From: Citrobacter telavivensis | GTDB taxonomy: Bacteria > Pseudomonadota > Gammaproteobacteria > Enterobacterales > Enterobacteriaceae | NCBI GenBank assembly: GCA_009363175.1 | Contig: CP045205.1 | Span: 2,976,001-3,040,000, forward strand | Length of the DNA: 64,000 nt | Direction of reading: 5' to 3' | Part shown: positions 8,668-17,433 of the stretch, one piece after another | Layout: the number at the start of each line of letters is the position of its first letter | How positions within the stretch are numbered: the stretch's first letter is position 1 | Position numbers and translations under genes: made by a program | Notes under the pieces: model-generated | What the model saw: only the letters and a program-made list of their open reading frames with translations | Told to the model about the DNA's origin: nothing | The model's database searches: none

Positions 8668-9557
8668 TATTCCACCCCCGCAATGATGGCGCGGCGAATG
8701 CCGTCACCCAGCAGGTTGACCAGCAGAACGCTTATCATGATTGCCGCACCGGGCAACATCACCGTCCACGGCGCAACGTAAATCAACTCCAGCGCATCGC
8801 CCAGCATGGCCCCCCATTCCGGAGAGGGGAGTTGTGCGCCAAGATCGAGAAAACCCAGCGCGGCGATGTCGAGGATCGCCATTGACAATGCGCGGGTGAT
8901 TTCAGTGATAAGACCCGCGGTAATGTTGGGCAGAATGGCGAACCAGAGGATGTTGAGCGTCGAGGCGCCATCAAGACGTGCCGCGATAACGTACTCTTTT
9001 TCCAGCTCGTCATGCACCATACTGTAGACCGAGCGCACCATGCGCGGCAGCAGCGCCAGCCAGACGGCAAACATGGCATGGGTTAAATGCGGCCCGGCGA
9101 AGGCGACGACGATAATCGCCAGCAGCAAAGACGGAATCGACAGCAGCGTATCAAGAATATGGTTAAGCACGGCGGAACGCAGACCGTGCGTCGCCCCTGC
9201 GACAACACCCAGCAGCAGTCCGCACAGCGTCGCGGCGAGCGTAACGACAAACGCGCCGCCCACCGTAGGGGCCGCGCCGCTGAGCAGGCGGCTCAGGACA
9301 TCACGTCCCAGATCGTCGGTACCAAGGAAAAAGGAAACTTCGCCATAGCGTGACCAGGACGGCGGTAGCAACTGATAGCCGAGGAACTGTTGATCGATGC
9401 CATACGGTGCAAACCAGTTGCCAAACACGCATAGCACCACCAGTCCCGCACATCCGTACAGGCCGACCATTGCCGTGGTATCGCCATAAAATTTGCGCCA
9501 TGCGGTGCGTAGCGTACCTGGCGGGCGCTTTTCGCTATAAACGCTATCGTAAGGCAT
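8667..9557 (-). CDS. sapC: Peptide ABC importer permease SapC
   Basis: The 296-residue inner-membrane permease has about six membrane segments. The DppC-type layout has an N-terminal cytoplasmic stretch (MPYDSVYSEKRPPG) and an EAA-like loop near EYVIAARLDGASTLNILWFAILPNI (in part). The motif LGTDDLGRDVLSRLL is typical of DppC/OppC relatives. It overlaps sapB by 14 bases and touches sapD, so translation is probably coupled. It would pair with SapB to form the channel. Confidence 0.95.
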   Translation of the reverse strand: MPYDSVYSEKRPPGTLRTAWRKFYGDTTAMVGLYGCAGLVVLCVFGNWFAPYGIDQQFLGYQLLPPSWSRYGEVSFFLGTDDLGRDVLSRLLSGAAPTVGGAFVVTLAATLCGLLLGVVAGATHGLRSAVLNHILDTLLSIPSLLLAIIVVAFAGPHLTHAMFAVWLALLPRMVRSVYSMVHDELEKEYVIAARLDGASTLNILWFAILPNITAGLITEITRALSMAILDIAALGFLDLGAQLPSPEWGAMLGDALELIYVAPWTVMLPGAAIMISVLLVNLLGDGIRRAIIAGVE

Positions 9558-10509
9558 ACCATTCCTTATGTTTCAGAGGGTTAGCCATAGCACCCAAAAT
9601 ATCAGAAATCACGTTAACGATGATGACCAGCGAACCAATCACCATTACGCCGGCGGAAATCGCGGCGTAATCCTGCTGGCGGATGGCGTTGATCAGCCAG
9701 CGGCCCAGCCCGGGCCAGCTAAAGACCATTTCAGTAATCATCGCCAGCGTCAGCATGGTTGAAAACTGCAGGCCAAGACGAGGGATCACTGGCGGTAAGG
9801 CGTTATGCAACACATGGCGGCGCAGGATCGTAAACCGTGACAGACCGCGCGTGGCCGCGGCTTTAACGTAATTCTGATCGAACACCTCGATGGTACTGAT
9901 GCGCATCAGGCGAATTACTTCGGTGGTCGGCGCGACGGCCAGCGTCAGCACCGGCAATACCATATGACGCACGGCGCTCATCACCATTTCATCACGCCAG
10001 GGGGAGTCAGAGATCCAGGCGTCGATAATAGCGAGACCCGTGACCGGCTTAACTTCGTACAACAGATCGAAGCGGCCTGACACCGGCAGCCAGCCGAGGT
10101 TCAGCGAAAAGAAAAGGGTCAGCAGGAGCGCCAGCCAGAATACGGGGATTGAAAAACCGAGCAGGGCGAGGGCGCTGATCAGGCGATCCTGCCACTTGTT
10201 GCGGGTGATCCCCGCCAGCATGCCCACCGGAATCCCCACCATTAGCGCAAAGCCAAACGCCAACGTGCACAGCTCCATGGTGGCCGGGAACACCTCTTTA
10301 AGCTGCTCAGAGATGAGCTGTCCGTTGATGCTGGAGACACCAAAATCCCAGTGAATGAGGCCATTGAACCAGAACACCCACGCATTCCACAGCGATGCCC
10401 CCTGAAGCGGCGCATGCGGTGTAAAATAGCTGAGGCTGAAGCCAATAAAGGTCAGAAAAAACAGGGTGACCAACAGCAACAGAAAACGACGCAGGGTGAA
10501 GATAATCAT
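9544..10509 (-). CDS. sapB: Peptide ABC importer permease SapB
   Basis: The 321-residue DppB-like permease begins with a membrane segment right at the N-terminus (MIIFTLRRFLLLLVTLFFL). It has the binding-protein-dependent transport signature around YVKAAATRGLSRFTILRRHV. It overlaps sapA by 4 bases and sapC by 14. With SapC it forms the membrane channel of the Sap importer. No truncation is seen against E. coli SapB (321 residues). Confidence 0.95.
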   Translation of the reverse strand: MIIFTLRRFLLLLVTLFFLTFIGFSLSYFTPHAPLQGASLWNAWVFWFNGLIHWDFGVSSINGQLISEQLKEVFPATMELCTLAFGFALMVGIPVGMLAGITRNKWQDRLISALALLGFSIPVFWLALLLTLFFSLNLGWLPVSGRFDLLYEVKPVTGLAIIDAWISDSPWRDEMVMSAVRHMVLPVLTLAVAPTTEVIRLMRISTIEVFDQNYVKAAATRGLSRFTILRRHVLHNALPPVIPRLGLQFSTMLTLAMITEMVFSWPGLGRWLINAIRQQDYAAISAGVMVIGSLVIIVNVISDILGAMANPLKHKEWYALR

Positions 10510-12149
10510 GGCTTTTTCACCTCATCGTTTTTTTCGCGCGACACGCCGGCGAAAGAGGCGTTACCAAAAGGACTCAACACCAGACCTTTAATGTCATATC
10601 GATAGGCCTGCAAACGCAGCGACGAGGCAAGCGGCAGGATCGGCAACTCTTTGGCGAGAATGTTCTGCGCTTCATCATACGCATCAATACGCGCGGAAAG
10701 CTGCTGAGAAGAGAGCGCCTTGCGCAGCACGTTGTCGAATTCCGGATCGCACCAGTGGGCGAAGTTGGTTTGCGAATTGATGGCCGCGCAGCTGAGTAAC
10801 GGGCGGAAGAAACTGTCCGGATCGTTACTGTCGGTTGCCCATCCGGACAACGTCAGATCATGGTTCATGTCCATCAACCGCGCCTCCTGGAAACGACCTT
10901 CAACCGGTACAATCACCACTTTCACCCCAACCTGCGCCATATCCGCCTGGATCAGCTCAGCCGTTTTCAGCGGGCTGGGGTTCCACGCCTGCGAACTGGT
11001 CGGCACCCACAGCCGCAGCGTCAGATTCTCCAGCCCCAGCGCCTTAAGCTGCTCGCGGGATTTGGCCGGATTGTATTCTGTTATTTTAGCCTCGTTGTCA
11101 TACGCCCACGAGGCGCGAGGTAAAATAGAGGCTGCCGTTTCTGCCGTGCCGTAATAGATGGACTGCATCAGACGCTGGTTATTGATTGCCAGCGCCAGCG
11201 CGTGGCGAACCGCCGGGTTATTCAGCGGGGGTTTGTCAGTGTTAAACGCCAGGTAAGCGATGTTCATCCCCGGACGCAGCGTCAAACGCAGGCGCGGGTC
11301 GTCACGCAGGATAGTCAACTGGCTGGCGGCAGGCCAGGCCAGCACATCACATTCACCGGTGAGCAGTTTTGATAAGCGTCCGGTTCCGCCAGAGCCCAGA
11401 TCCACCACCACCTGCGGCATCAACGGTTTACCCCGCCAGAATTGTTCATGCCGTTGCAGGCGAATGTACTGTCCGGCGCGATACTCTGAAAGCTGGAACG
11501 GACCGGTACCGACCGGTTGGCGGTCAAGCTGTTCCTGGCGATCCTGCTTTGCCAGTTGCCCGGCATATTCAGCCGACATCACGGACGCATAGTGGGTTGC
11601 CAGGTGCCATAAGAAAGAGGCGTCCGGTTTCGTCAGCCGAAATTCCACCGTGTTGTTGTCAAGCTTACGCACGCTCTGCACGTTATCGGCAAACTGCAGG
11701 CTGTCGAAATAGGGGAAATTGCCGCCGTTGACGTTATGCCACGGATGGTTGCGATCAAAGATGCGCTGAAAAGTAAAGACCACGTCGTCGGCATTCAGTT
11801 TGCGGGAGGGGGTAAACCAGGCCGTTTTTTGAAACGCCACGTCGCGACGCAGGTGGAAGCGGTAGGTTGCGCCGTTATCCAGCACCTCCCAGCTTTCTGC
11901 CAGTTCCGGGACCAGACGATAGGTGTAGGGATCGACATCCAGCAGCCGGTCATAGAGCTGGGCGGCGAGGGTGTCAACGATCAGCCCGCTGCTCACTTTC
12001 TGCGGATTAAAGGTGTTGACCTGCCCACTCACGCAATAGACAAAGCCACTGTCGCGGATATCTTCACGCGGGGTGATTTCAGGCGCAGCAGTAGCCTGAG
12101 CACTCAGAAGTCCAGCCATCACTACCAGAGACGATAAAACCAGGCGCAT
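10506..12149 (-). CDS. sapA: Periplasmic peptide-binding protein SapA
   Basis: The 547-residue protein of the DppA/OppA family has a signal peptide (MRLVLSSLVVMAGLLSAQATA) and the family stretch YDRLLDVDPYTYRLVPELAE. In Salmonella and Haemophilus the equivalent protein binds antimicrobial peptides and haem. It is the first gene of sapABCDF. Upstream it faces the end of pspF across 112 bases, as in Salmonella; the E. coli puu genes that normally lie here are absent. Confidence 0.95.
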   Translation of the reverse strand: MRLVLSSLVVMAGLLSAQATAAPEITPREDIRDSGFVYCVSGQVNTFNPQKVSSGLIVDTLAAQLYDRLLDVDPYTYRLVPELAESWEVLDNGATYRFHLRRDVAFQKTAWFTPSRKLNADDVVFTFQRIFDRNHPWHNVNGGNFPYFDSLQFADNVQSVRKLDNNTVEFRLTKPDASFLWHLATHYASVMSAEYAGQLAKQDRQEQLDRQPVGTGPFQLSEYRAGQYIRLQRHEQFWRGKPLMPQVVVDLGSGGTGRLSKLLTGECDVLAWPAASQLTILRDDPRLRLTLRPGMNIAYLAFNTDKPPLNNPAVRHALALAINNQRLMQSIYYGTAETAASILPRASWAYDNEAKITEYNPAKSREQLKALGLENLTLRLWVPTSSQAWNPSPLKTAELIQADMAQVGVKVVIVPVEGRFQEARLMDMNHDLTLSGWATDSNDPDSFFRPLLSCAAINSQTNFAHWCDPEFDNVLRKALSSQQLSARIDAYDEAQNILAKELPILPLASSLRLQAYRYDIKGLVLSPFGNASFAGVSREKNDEVKKP

Positions 12150-12261
12150 AATTTTTAAGGTTTTTAGGTACGATTTGCAAAGTGTATCGCACTATCGCCC
12201 GCCAGGTACAAATGTCTGCGGGCAACTGGCGCAAATATGCGCAATCAGGGGGTGGCAAGCG

Positions 12262-13236
12262 TTAAATCTGATGTTTTTTGAGCAGTGCGCGCAACTGATG
12301 ATAGGTCAGTCCCAGCAATTGTGCCGCCCGCTTCTGGTTGAACTTTGCCTGTTGCAGACTCGTTTGCAGTAACGTTTTCTCCTGCTGTTGCTGAAACTCG
12401 CGTAAATCGAGGGGAAGCGAGGGGCCCGTTGTCGCGGTTTCTGCGACGGGGGGCGTTGGCACGTGACGCTGAAACGGATCGATCACAATCTCATCAAGCG
12501 GCGACTCGCTGGTGCCATGTCGGTATACCGAACGCTCAACCACATTTTTTAATTCACGGATATTCCCCGGCCAGCCGTAGTTCAGCAGCGCTTCTCTGGC
12601 ATGTGGCGTAAATCCGGGAAACAGCGGCAGGCGAATTTCACGACACATCTGAATGGCAAAGTGTTCTGCCATGAGCATGATATCGGCCTGACGTTCGCGC
12701 AGCGGCGGCAGTTGCACCACGTCGAACGCCAGACGGTCAAGGAGATCCGCGCGGAAGGTGCCTTCATTGACCATCGCCGGAAGGTCCGCATTGGTGGCGC
12801 AAACCAGACGCACGTTCACCTGCAACGGTTGGCTACCGCCGACGCGCTCCAGTTCGCCATATTCAATCACTCTGAGCAGTTTTTCCTGCACCAGCATTGG
12901 CGCGGTAGCAAGTTCATCCAGAAACAGCGTGCCGCCGTCGGCCCGTTCAAAGCGCCCCGGATGACGTTTTTGCGCACCGGTAAACGCGCCGGCTTCATGA
13001 CCGAACAGTTCGCTGTCGAGCAGGTTTTCATTCAGCGCCGCGCAGTTGAGCGAAATAAACGGTCCCTGCCAGCGAGAGGAGAGATAATGCAGGCGGTTGG
13101 CAATCAGTTCCTTACCGGTTCCGCGCTCGCCGATGATCAGTACCGGCTTGTCCAGCGGCGCAAGGCGGGAAACCTGCTCCAGCACTTCCAGAAAACTGTT
13201 GGCTTCCCCTAACAGATTATCTTTGTATTCAGCCAT
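12262..13236 (-). CDS. pspF: Phage-shock transcription activator PspF
   Basis: PspF is a sigma-54 enhancer-binding protein with no receiver domain. The 324 residues show Walker A GERGTGK (36-42), the sigma-54 contact loop GAFTGA (83-88), Walker B GGTLFLDE (about 101-108), and a C-terminal Fis-type helix-turn-helix NQKRAAQLLGLTYHQLR. The ATG at 13236 gives the E. coli N-terminus MAEYKDNLLGEA; a GTG five codons upstream is unlikely. It is divergent from pspA. PspA binds and holds it inactive until the membrane is stressed. Confidence 0.96.
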   Translation of the reverse strand: MAEYKDNLLGEANSFLEVLEQVSRLAPLDKPVLIIGERGTGKELIANRLHYLSSRWQGPFISLNCAALNENLLDSELFGHEAGAFTGAQKRHPGRFERADGGTLFLDELATAPMLVQEKLLRVIEYGELERVGGSQPLQVNVRLVCATNADLPAMVNEGTFRADLLDRLAFDVVQLPPLRERQADIMLMAEHFAIQMCREIRLPLFPGFTPHAREALLNYGWPGNIRELKNVVERSVYRHGTSESPLDEIVIDPFQRHVPTPPVAETATTGPSLPLDLREFQQQQEKTLLQTSLQQAKFNQKRAAQLLGLTYHQLRALLKKHQI

Positions 13237-13334
13237 GATGAATTTCGCCACATGTTAGTGTATTTAACCACTTTACCTTGTTTTTCTGTCGAGGTAAAAC
13301 GGTACATATCAAGCAAAATCAAAGGATTAAAAAG

Positions 13335-13351
13335 TTGGCACGCAGATTGTA
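13335..13351 (+). promoter_or_regulatory. Sigma-54 promoter of pspABCD
   Basis: TTGGCACGCAGATTGTA matches the sigma-54 -24/-12 consensus (TGGCAC-N5-TTGC/T). It lies 54 bases before the pspA start and is divergent from pspF. This is the expected arrangement for PspF-driven transcription, with enhancer sites for PspF further upstream. Confidence 0.92.
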
Positions 13352-13404
13352 TTAGAGAGTCAGCAGGGCATCGCCCGACATCAGAAAAATGTGAGGATAG
13401 AATT

Positions 13405-14073
13405 ATGGGTATTTTTTCTCGTTTCGCCGACATCGTGAATGCCAACATCAACGCACTGCTTGAGAAAGCGGAAGATCCGCAGAAGCTGGTTCGTCTGATG
13501 ATTCAGGAAATGGAAGATACGCTGGTTGAAGTGCGTTCTAACTCGGCACGTGCGCTGGCGGAAAAGAAACAGTTATCACGTCGAATCGAACAGGCAACGG
13601 CTCAGCAAACCGAGTGGCAGGAGAAAGCGGAACTGGCGCTGCGTAAAGAGAAAGACGATCTGGCCCGTGCCGCACTGATCGAGAAGCAGAAGCTGACCGA
13701 TCTGATTGGCTCTCTGGAACATGAAGTGACGCTGGTGGACGATACGCTGACGCGCATGAAGAAAGAGATTGGCGAGCTGGAAAACAAACTCAGCGAAACC
13801 CGCGCTCGTCAGCAGGCGCTGACGCTGCGTCATCAGGCGGCGAACTCATCCCGTGACGTGCGTCGTCAACTGGACAGCGGTAAGCTGGATGAAGCGATGG
13901 CGCGCTTTGAATCTTTCGAGCGTCGCATTGACCACATGGAAGCCGAAGCGGAAAGCCACAACTTTGGCAAACAGAAAACGTTGGATCAGCAGTTTGCCGA
14001 CCTGAAAGCGGATGATGAAATCAGCGAGCAACTGGCACAGCTGAAAGCCAAAATGCAGCAAGACAAGCAATAA
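13405..14073 (+). CDS. pspA: Phage-shock protein A
   Basis: The 222-residue protein is almost all coiled coil (PspA/IM30/ESCRT-III family), beginning with the amphipathic helix MGIFSRFADIVNANINALLEK (in part). In resting cells it inhibits PspF. Under membrane stress it assembles on the inner membrane and helps keep the proton-motive force. The start at 13405 is set by this helix and the AGGA site upstream. The ORF stays open further upstream, but that part is non-coding. It is the first gene of pspABCD, under the sigma-54 promoter at 13335. Confidence 0.97.
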   Translation: MGIFSRFADIVNANINALLEKAEDPQKLVRLMIQEMEDTLVEVRSNSARALAEKKQLSRRIEQATAQQTEWQEKAELALRKEKDDLARAALIEKQKLTDLIGSLEHEVTLVDDTLTRMKKEIGELENKLSETRARQQALTLRHQAANSSRDVRRQLDSGKLDEAMARFESFERRIDHMEAEAESHNFGKQKTLDQQFADLKADDEISEQLAQLKAKMQQDKQ

Positions 14074-14127
14074 TAATACCTGGCGGTGCCCGAACGCGCC
14101 GCCGCTCATCACCTGTAAGGAGTACTC

Positions 14128-14352
14128 ATGAGCGCGCTATTTCTGGCCATTCCGTTAACCATTTTCGTGCTGTTTGTGTTACCGATTTGGTTATGGCTGC
14201 ATTACAGCAACCGTTCCAGTCGCGGGGAGTTATCGCAAAGCGAACAGCAACGTTTAGTTCAGTTGACCGACGACGCGCAACGCATGCGTGAACGTATCCA
14301 GGCGCTGGAAGATATTCTTGATGCGGAACATCCGAACTGGAGGGATCGCTAA
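14128..14352 (+). CDS. pspB: Phage-shock protein B
   Basis: The 74-residue inner-membrane protein has one N-terminal membrane helix (ALFLAIPLTIFVLFVLPIWLWL) split by a few residues, and a cytoplasmic coiled coil ending EHPNWRDR, identical in plan to E. coli PspB. With PspC it senses membrane stress and pulls PspA off PspF. Its TAA overlaps the pspC ATG (TAATG), so translation is coupled. AAGGAG lies just before the ATG. Confidence 0.96.
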   Translation: MSALFLAIPLTIFVLFVLPIWLWLHYSNRSSRGELSQSEQQRLVQLTDDAQRMRERIQALEDILDAEHPNWRDR

Positions 14353-14711
14353 TGGGCGGCATTGATCTGAACAAAAAATTATGGCGCATTCCACAACAAG
14401 GCATGGTGCGGGGCGTCTGCGCGGGGATCGCGCAATATCTTGATGTGCCGGTTAAACTGGTGCGCATTTTAGTGGTGTTGTCGATCTTCTTCGGGCTGGC
14501 CTTTTTCACCCTGGTCGCCTACATCATTCTGGCGTTTGTGCTCGATCCGATGCCGGACAACCTCGCGGCTGGCGAACAGCAACCGTCCAGCGGCGAGCTG
14601 TTGGATATCGTCGATAAAGAGCTGGCGGCGGGGGAGAAACGCTTGCGGGAAATGGAACGGTATGTCACCTCGGACACGTTTACCTTACGTAGCCGTTTCC
14701 GTCAGTTGTAA
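14352..14711 (+). CDS. pspC: Phage-shock protein C
   Basis: The 119-residue protein carries the PspC domain (KKLWRIPQQGMVRGVCAGIAQYL), one strong membrane segment (about residues 42-65) and a cytoplasmic coiled C-terminal part. It partners PspB as the stress sensor of the Psp response. It is the same length as E. coli PspC (119) and lies within the pspABCD unit. Confidence 0.96.
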   Translation: MGGIDLNKKLWRIPQQGMVRGVCAGIAQYLDVPVKLVRILVVLSIFFGLAFFTLVAYIILAFVLDPMPDNLAAGEQQPSSGELLDIVDKELAAGEKRLREMERYVTSDTFTLRSRFRQL

Positions 14712-14730
14712 GTCATTTAAGAGGGCTGAG

Positions 14731-14955
14731 ATGAGCAATCGCTGGCAACGCGCCGGGCAGAAGGTAAGACCCGGAATGAAAATAGCAGGAAAGCTGGTGC
14801 TTCTGACCGCACTACGCTACGGCCCGGCGGGTGTCGCAGGGTGGGCGGTGAAATCCGTCGCCCGCCGTCCACTGAAAATGCTGCTGGCTCTGGCACTGGA
14901 GCCATTTTTAAGCCGCATGGCGGCGAAAATATCAAAACGTTATTCCGGAAGTTAA
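14731..14955 (+). CDS. pspD: Phage-shock protein D
   Basis: The 74-residue protein starts MSNRWQRAGQKV and contains the PspD core KLVLLTALRYGPAGVAGWA followed by SVARRPLKMLL, very close to E. coli PspD. It is peripheral to the inner membrane. The start at 14731 follows a GAGGGCTGAG site. It is the last psp gene here: pspE, the periplasmic rhodanese found next in E. coli, is missing. Confidence 0.93.
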   Translation: MSNRWQRAGQKVRPGMKIAGKLVLLTALRYGPAGVAGWAVKSVARRPLKMLLALALEPFLSRMAAKISKRYSGS

Positions 14956-14996
14956 TTTCCGCAGTCTTTAATCATTTCCCTTGTCTTCATCTGTAA

Positions 14997-15023
14997 CAGC
15001 CCACAGCGTCGATTGTTGGGCTG
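14997..15023 (+). terminator. Terminator after pspD
   Basis: CAGCCCA and TGGGCTG form a 7-bp stem, followed by a T-rich run (TTTCTTTTTT) within 10 bases. It ends pspABCD and touches the stop codon of the convergent small gene at 15024. Confidence 0.7.
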
Positions 15024-15299
15024 CTAGCCTTTCTTTTTTCCTAAAATGGTCGTTATCGCTGTCGCTAAAATCCCGATGAGCGGCATGACGCCCGCACCGG
15101 CTAAAAAGTTTTGCTGATCGATCTGTTTTTCCTTGCGGATATCTGCAAAACGGGCAAGCGCCTGTTCTTCATCTGCGGCATTGATCTCTTCAAATTGCTT
15201 CTCGTAGCCCTGCTCAGTCAGTCGCAATGCGGCATCCGCGTCGGATCGTTTCAGTGTTCTGGTGTGCTGCCCTTTTTGATAAAAACAGAACTCTGGCAT
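15024..15299 (-). CDS. Small tail-anchored protein of unknown function
   Basis: The 91-residue protein MPEFCFYQKGQ... has a soluble, acidic, helical middle (YEKQFEEINAADEEQALARF) and a single hydrophobic segment close to the C-terminus (AGAGVMPLIGILATAITTIL) ending in GKKKG. This is the pattern of a C-terminally anchored membrane protein. The ATG at 15299 has an AGGAG site (GTCAGGAGCACC); the longer frame upstream looks non-coding. It occupies the pspE slot, convergent with pspD. I do not recognise the family. Its position suggests, but does not show, a link to membrane stress. Confidence 0.7.
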   Translation of the reverse strand: MPEFCFYQKGQHTRTLKRSDADAALRLTEQGYEKQFEEINAADEEQALARFADIRKEKQIDQQNFLAGAGVMPLIGILATAITTILGKKKG

Positions 15300-15408
15300 A
15301 GGGTGCTCCTGACGAAGTGAGAGGGAGTAACGACTATAGCCTCCCAGGAAGAATGCCAGCAATAGTGCACTGATTTTATGATCGTTCGTTTGGTGATTTT
15401 CCCGCCGT

Positions 15409-16662
15409 TCAGGTTTCAGCGATTCGCGCTGTGCGTAGCGGACGGCAAATCAGCACCAGGGCCGCAGCGCTACAGAGCGGAAACAACGCCAGTAAAAGCC
15501 AGGGATAAATCGCTTGTGTTGACGGAACAAGCGCATTGTCCAGTAAACGACCAAGCAGCAAATTACCCGCCAGCACTGCGCATCCCCCTGCGGTGGAGAG
15601 CGCACCATAGTGTGCGCCCAACGTCGATTCATTGGCGAACTGAGGGATGACATCCTTTGCCGACGGTACCAGCAGCATCTGGCCCAGCGTTAATAGCGTG
15701 ACCAGACAGACTGACGGTATTAACCGTAATCCTCCCTGCGGCGGTTCTGTCGCGGCAAAAAAGGCCACACTCGCAAACGCGGCTGAGAGCAACAAAAACC
15801 CCACAGGCAGTATCCTGACGGCACCAACCCGCCTCGCGACACGCGCGAGCGGAAGCTGAAATAAAATAATCAGTACCGAGGCCAGCATAAAGAGTGGACC
15901 GAGGTCCTTTTCACTGCCACCCGAACGCTGGAGCTCCACCGGCAAAGCCAGGTAGAGTTGGTTGTAGCTCAACAACCACGAACTGTAGGCGATGATAAAG
16001 GCAACGAAGCGAGGCTGACGAAAGGTCGTCCACCACGGGAGAATGTTGAGCGTCTGTTTGTTGTGGTCAGAGGCAGGCAGGAAGAAGTAGAGAACGATTA
16101 ACGCGATAAGAAACACACCGGCCCCAGCCAGCGCGATTTGTCGAAAACCGATCCCCGTCATCAGCGCACCCATCGCCGGGCCGAGTACCGCGCCAAGCTC
16201 CCCACAAACCGCAAACAGGGCAAACCATTCCGCACGGCTGCGCTTTCCGCGGGCTTCGCTTTGCGTGCCTGCTTTTGCCAGCAGGGCTTCAATTGACGGG
16301 GAGAACAGCGCCCCGCCGATTCCCGTCAGACACGCGCCCAGAATGATGGGGCCCAGCGATTGTCCATAGGCCAGAAGCAGATAGCCCAGAACACGAACCA
16401 TACAACCGAAGAGGATGACAATTTTTGCCCCGAAACGATCGGAGAGGGCGCCGCCGACAATAAACATTCCTTGCTGTGAGAAGGTGCGCAATCCCAGCAC
16501 CAGCCCAATAAGTCCACCAGAGAGCAGCATATCGTCGCGCAGAAAGAGGGCGAGAAATGGCACGACCGCGTAAAAACCGATATTAAAGGCAAACTGGCTG
16601 CCCAGCAGAACAGGCGGGTGGAGGGTTGTGGCTGGTCGCAGGGACCACGCAGAGAGACGCAT
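15409..16662 (-). CDS. MFS transporter linked to iron ABC importer
   Basis: The 417-residue protein has about 12 membrane helices and the MFS loop 2-3 motif GGALSDRFGAKIVI, plus a central cytoplasmic loop near SDHNKQTLNILPWW. It resembles MdtH-type drug or siderophore exporters. Its start is 10 bases after the ATPase gene at 16672, so it is probably the fourth gene of that unit and iron-regulated. In this setting it could export a siderophore, or move one across the inner membrane. Substrate unknown. Confidence 0.85.
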   Translation of the reverse strand: MRLSAWSLRPATTLHPPVLLGSQFAFNIGFYAVVPFLALFLRDDMLLSGGLIGLVLGLRTFSQQGMFIVGGALSDRFGAKIVILFGCMVRVLGYLLLAYGQSLGPIILGACLTGIGGALFSPSIEALLAKAGTQSEARGKRSRAEWFALFAVCGELGAVLGPAMGALMTGIGFRQIALAGAGVFLIALIVLYFFLPASDHNKQTLNILPWWTTFRQPRFVAFIIAYSSWLLSYNQLYLALPVELQRSGGSEKDLGPLFMLASVLIILFQLPLARVARRVGAVRILPVGFLLLSAAFASVAFFAATEPPQGGLRLIPSVCLVTLLTLGQMLLVPSAKDVIPQFANESTLGAHYGALSTAGGCAVLAGNLLLGRLLDNALVPSTQAIYPWLLLALFPLCSAAALVLICRPLRTARIAET

Positions 16663-16671
16663 TACACGGCC

Positions 16672-17433
16672 TTACACCAGGAAGTGGATATGTTTTTTGC
16701 CATGGAAAGGCGAGATTTCGATTCGGGTCTTAACCCGGAAAACGTCCCAAAGCAGTTCCTCGCTCAGAATGTCCTGCGGCGTTCCCGTTGCCACAATCTG
16801 CCCACGTTGCATAACCATCAGCGAGTCACAGAACATAGACGCATGGTTGAGATCGTGGATAGCCACAATGCTGGTCACTGGCAGTTCACTGATCAGATGC
16901 ATTAATTGCATTTGATGGTGAATATCCAGGTGGTTGGTGGGTTCGTCCAGTAGAATTTCGGTGGGGGCTTGCGCCAGCGCACGGGCGATATGTACCCGCT
17001 GGCGTTCACCGCCGGATAAACTGAGCCAACCTTGTTCGCATTTTTCCAGCATATCAACCCGCTGTAAGGCTGCGTTGACCGTTTCGTCGTCGTGCGTGCT
17101 CCAGTTAGAGAAGGGGGAGTGATGGGGAATGCGGCCAAGTTTTACGACATCACGCACGCGCATGTTTGCATCGGTCATGCCGTGTTGTTCAACGAAAGCT
17201 ACCCGACGGGCAAGTTGCTTTTTGGGTATACGGGATAGGTTTTTTCCGTCCAGCGTCACGTTGCCGATATCCGGGCGACGTAATCCTGCCAGGATGCGTA
17301 AAAGTGATGATTTCCCACAACCGTTTGGCCCAAGTAATCCAACGGTCTTACCGGGCGCGACGTTGAGCGAGACATTGTTGACGATAACCTTTTTACCGAC
17401 TTTCCAGGTCACATTTTCAGCGGCAATACTCAT
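16672..17433 (-). CDS. Iron-siderophore ABC transporter ATPase (FecE/FhuC family)
   Basis: The 253-residue ATPase has Walker A GPNGCGKSS, signature LSGGERQRV, Walker B EILLDEPTNHLD and the switch His in VAIHDLNHA. The spacing and NHLD motif are typical of FecE/FhuC/BtuD importers. Its ATG at 17433 overlaps the permease stop (TGATG); a GTG one codon upstream is possible. It would energise uptake through the permease next to it. Confidence 0.9.
   Translation of the reverse strand: MSIAAENVTWKVGKKVIVNNVSLNVAPGKTVGLLGPNGCGKSSLLRILAGLRRPDIGNVTLDGKNLSRIPKKQLARRVAFVEQHGMTDANMRVRDVVKLGRIPHHSPFSNWSTHDDETVNAALQRVDMLEKCEQGWLSLSGGERQRVHIARALAQAPTEILLDEPTNHLDIHHQMQLMHLISELPVTSIVAIHDLNHASMFCDSLMVMQRGQIVATGTPQDILSEELLWDVFRVKTRIEISPFHGKKHIHFLV

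Noticed and set aside
12231..12244. GCGCA-N4-TGCGC repeat between sapA and pspF as a terminator
   Set aside because: The stem is only 5 bp and no T-run follows on the minus strand.
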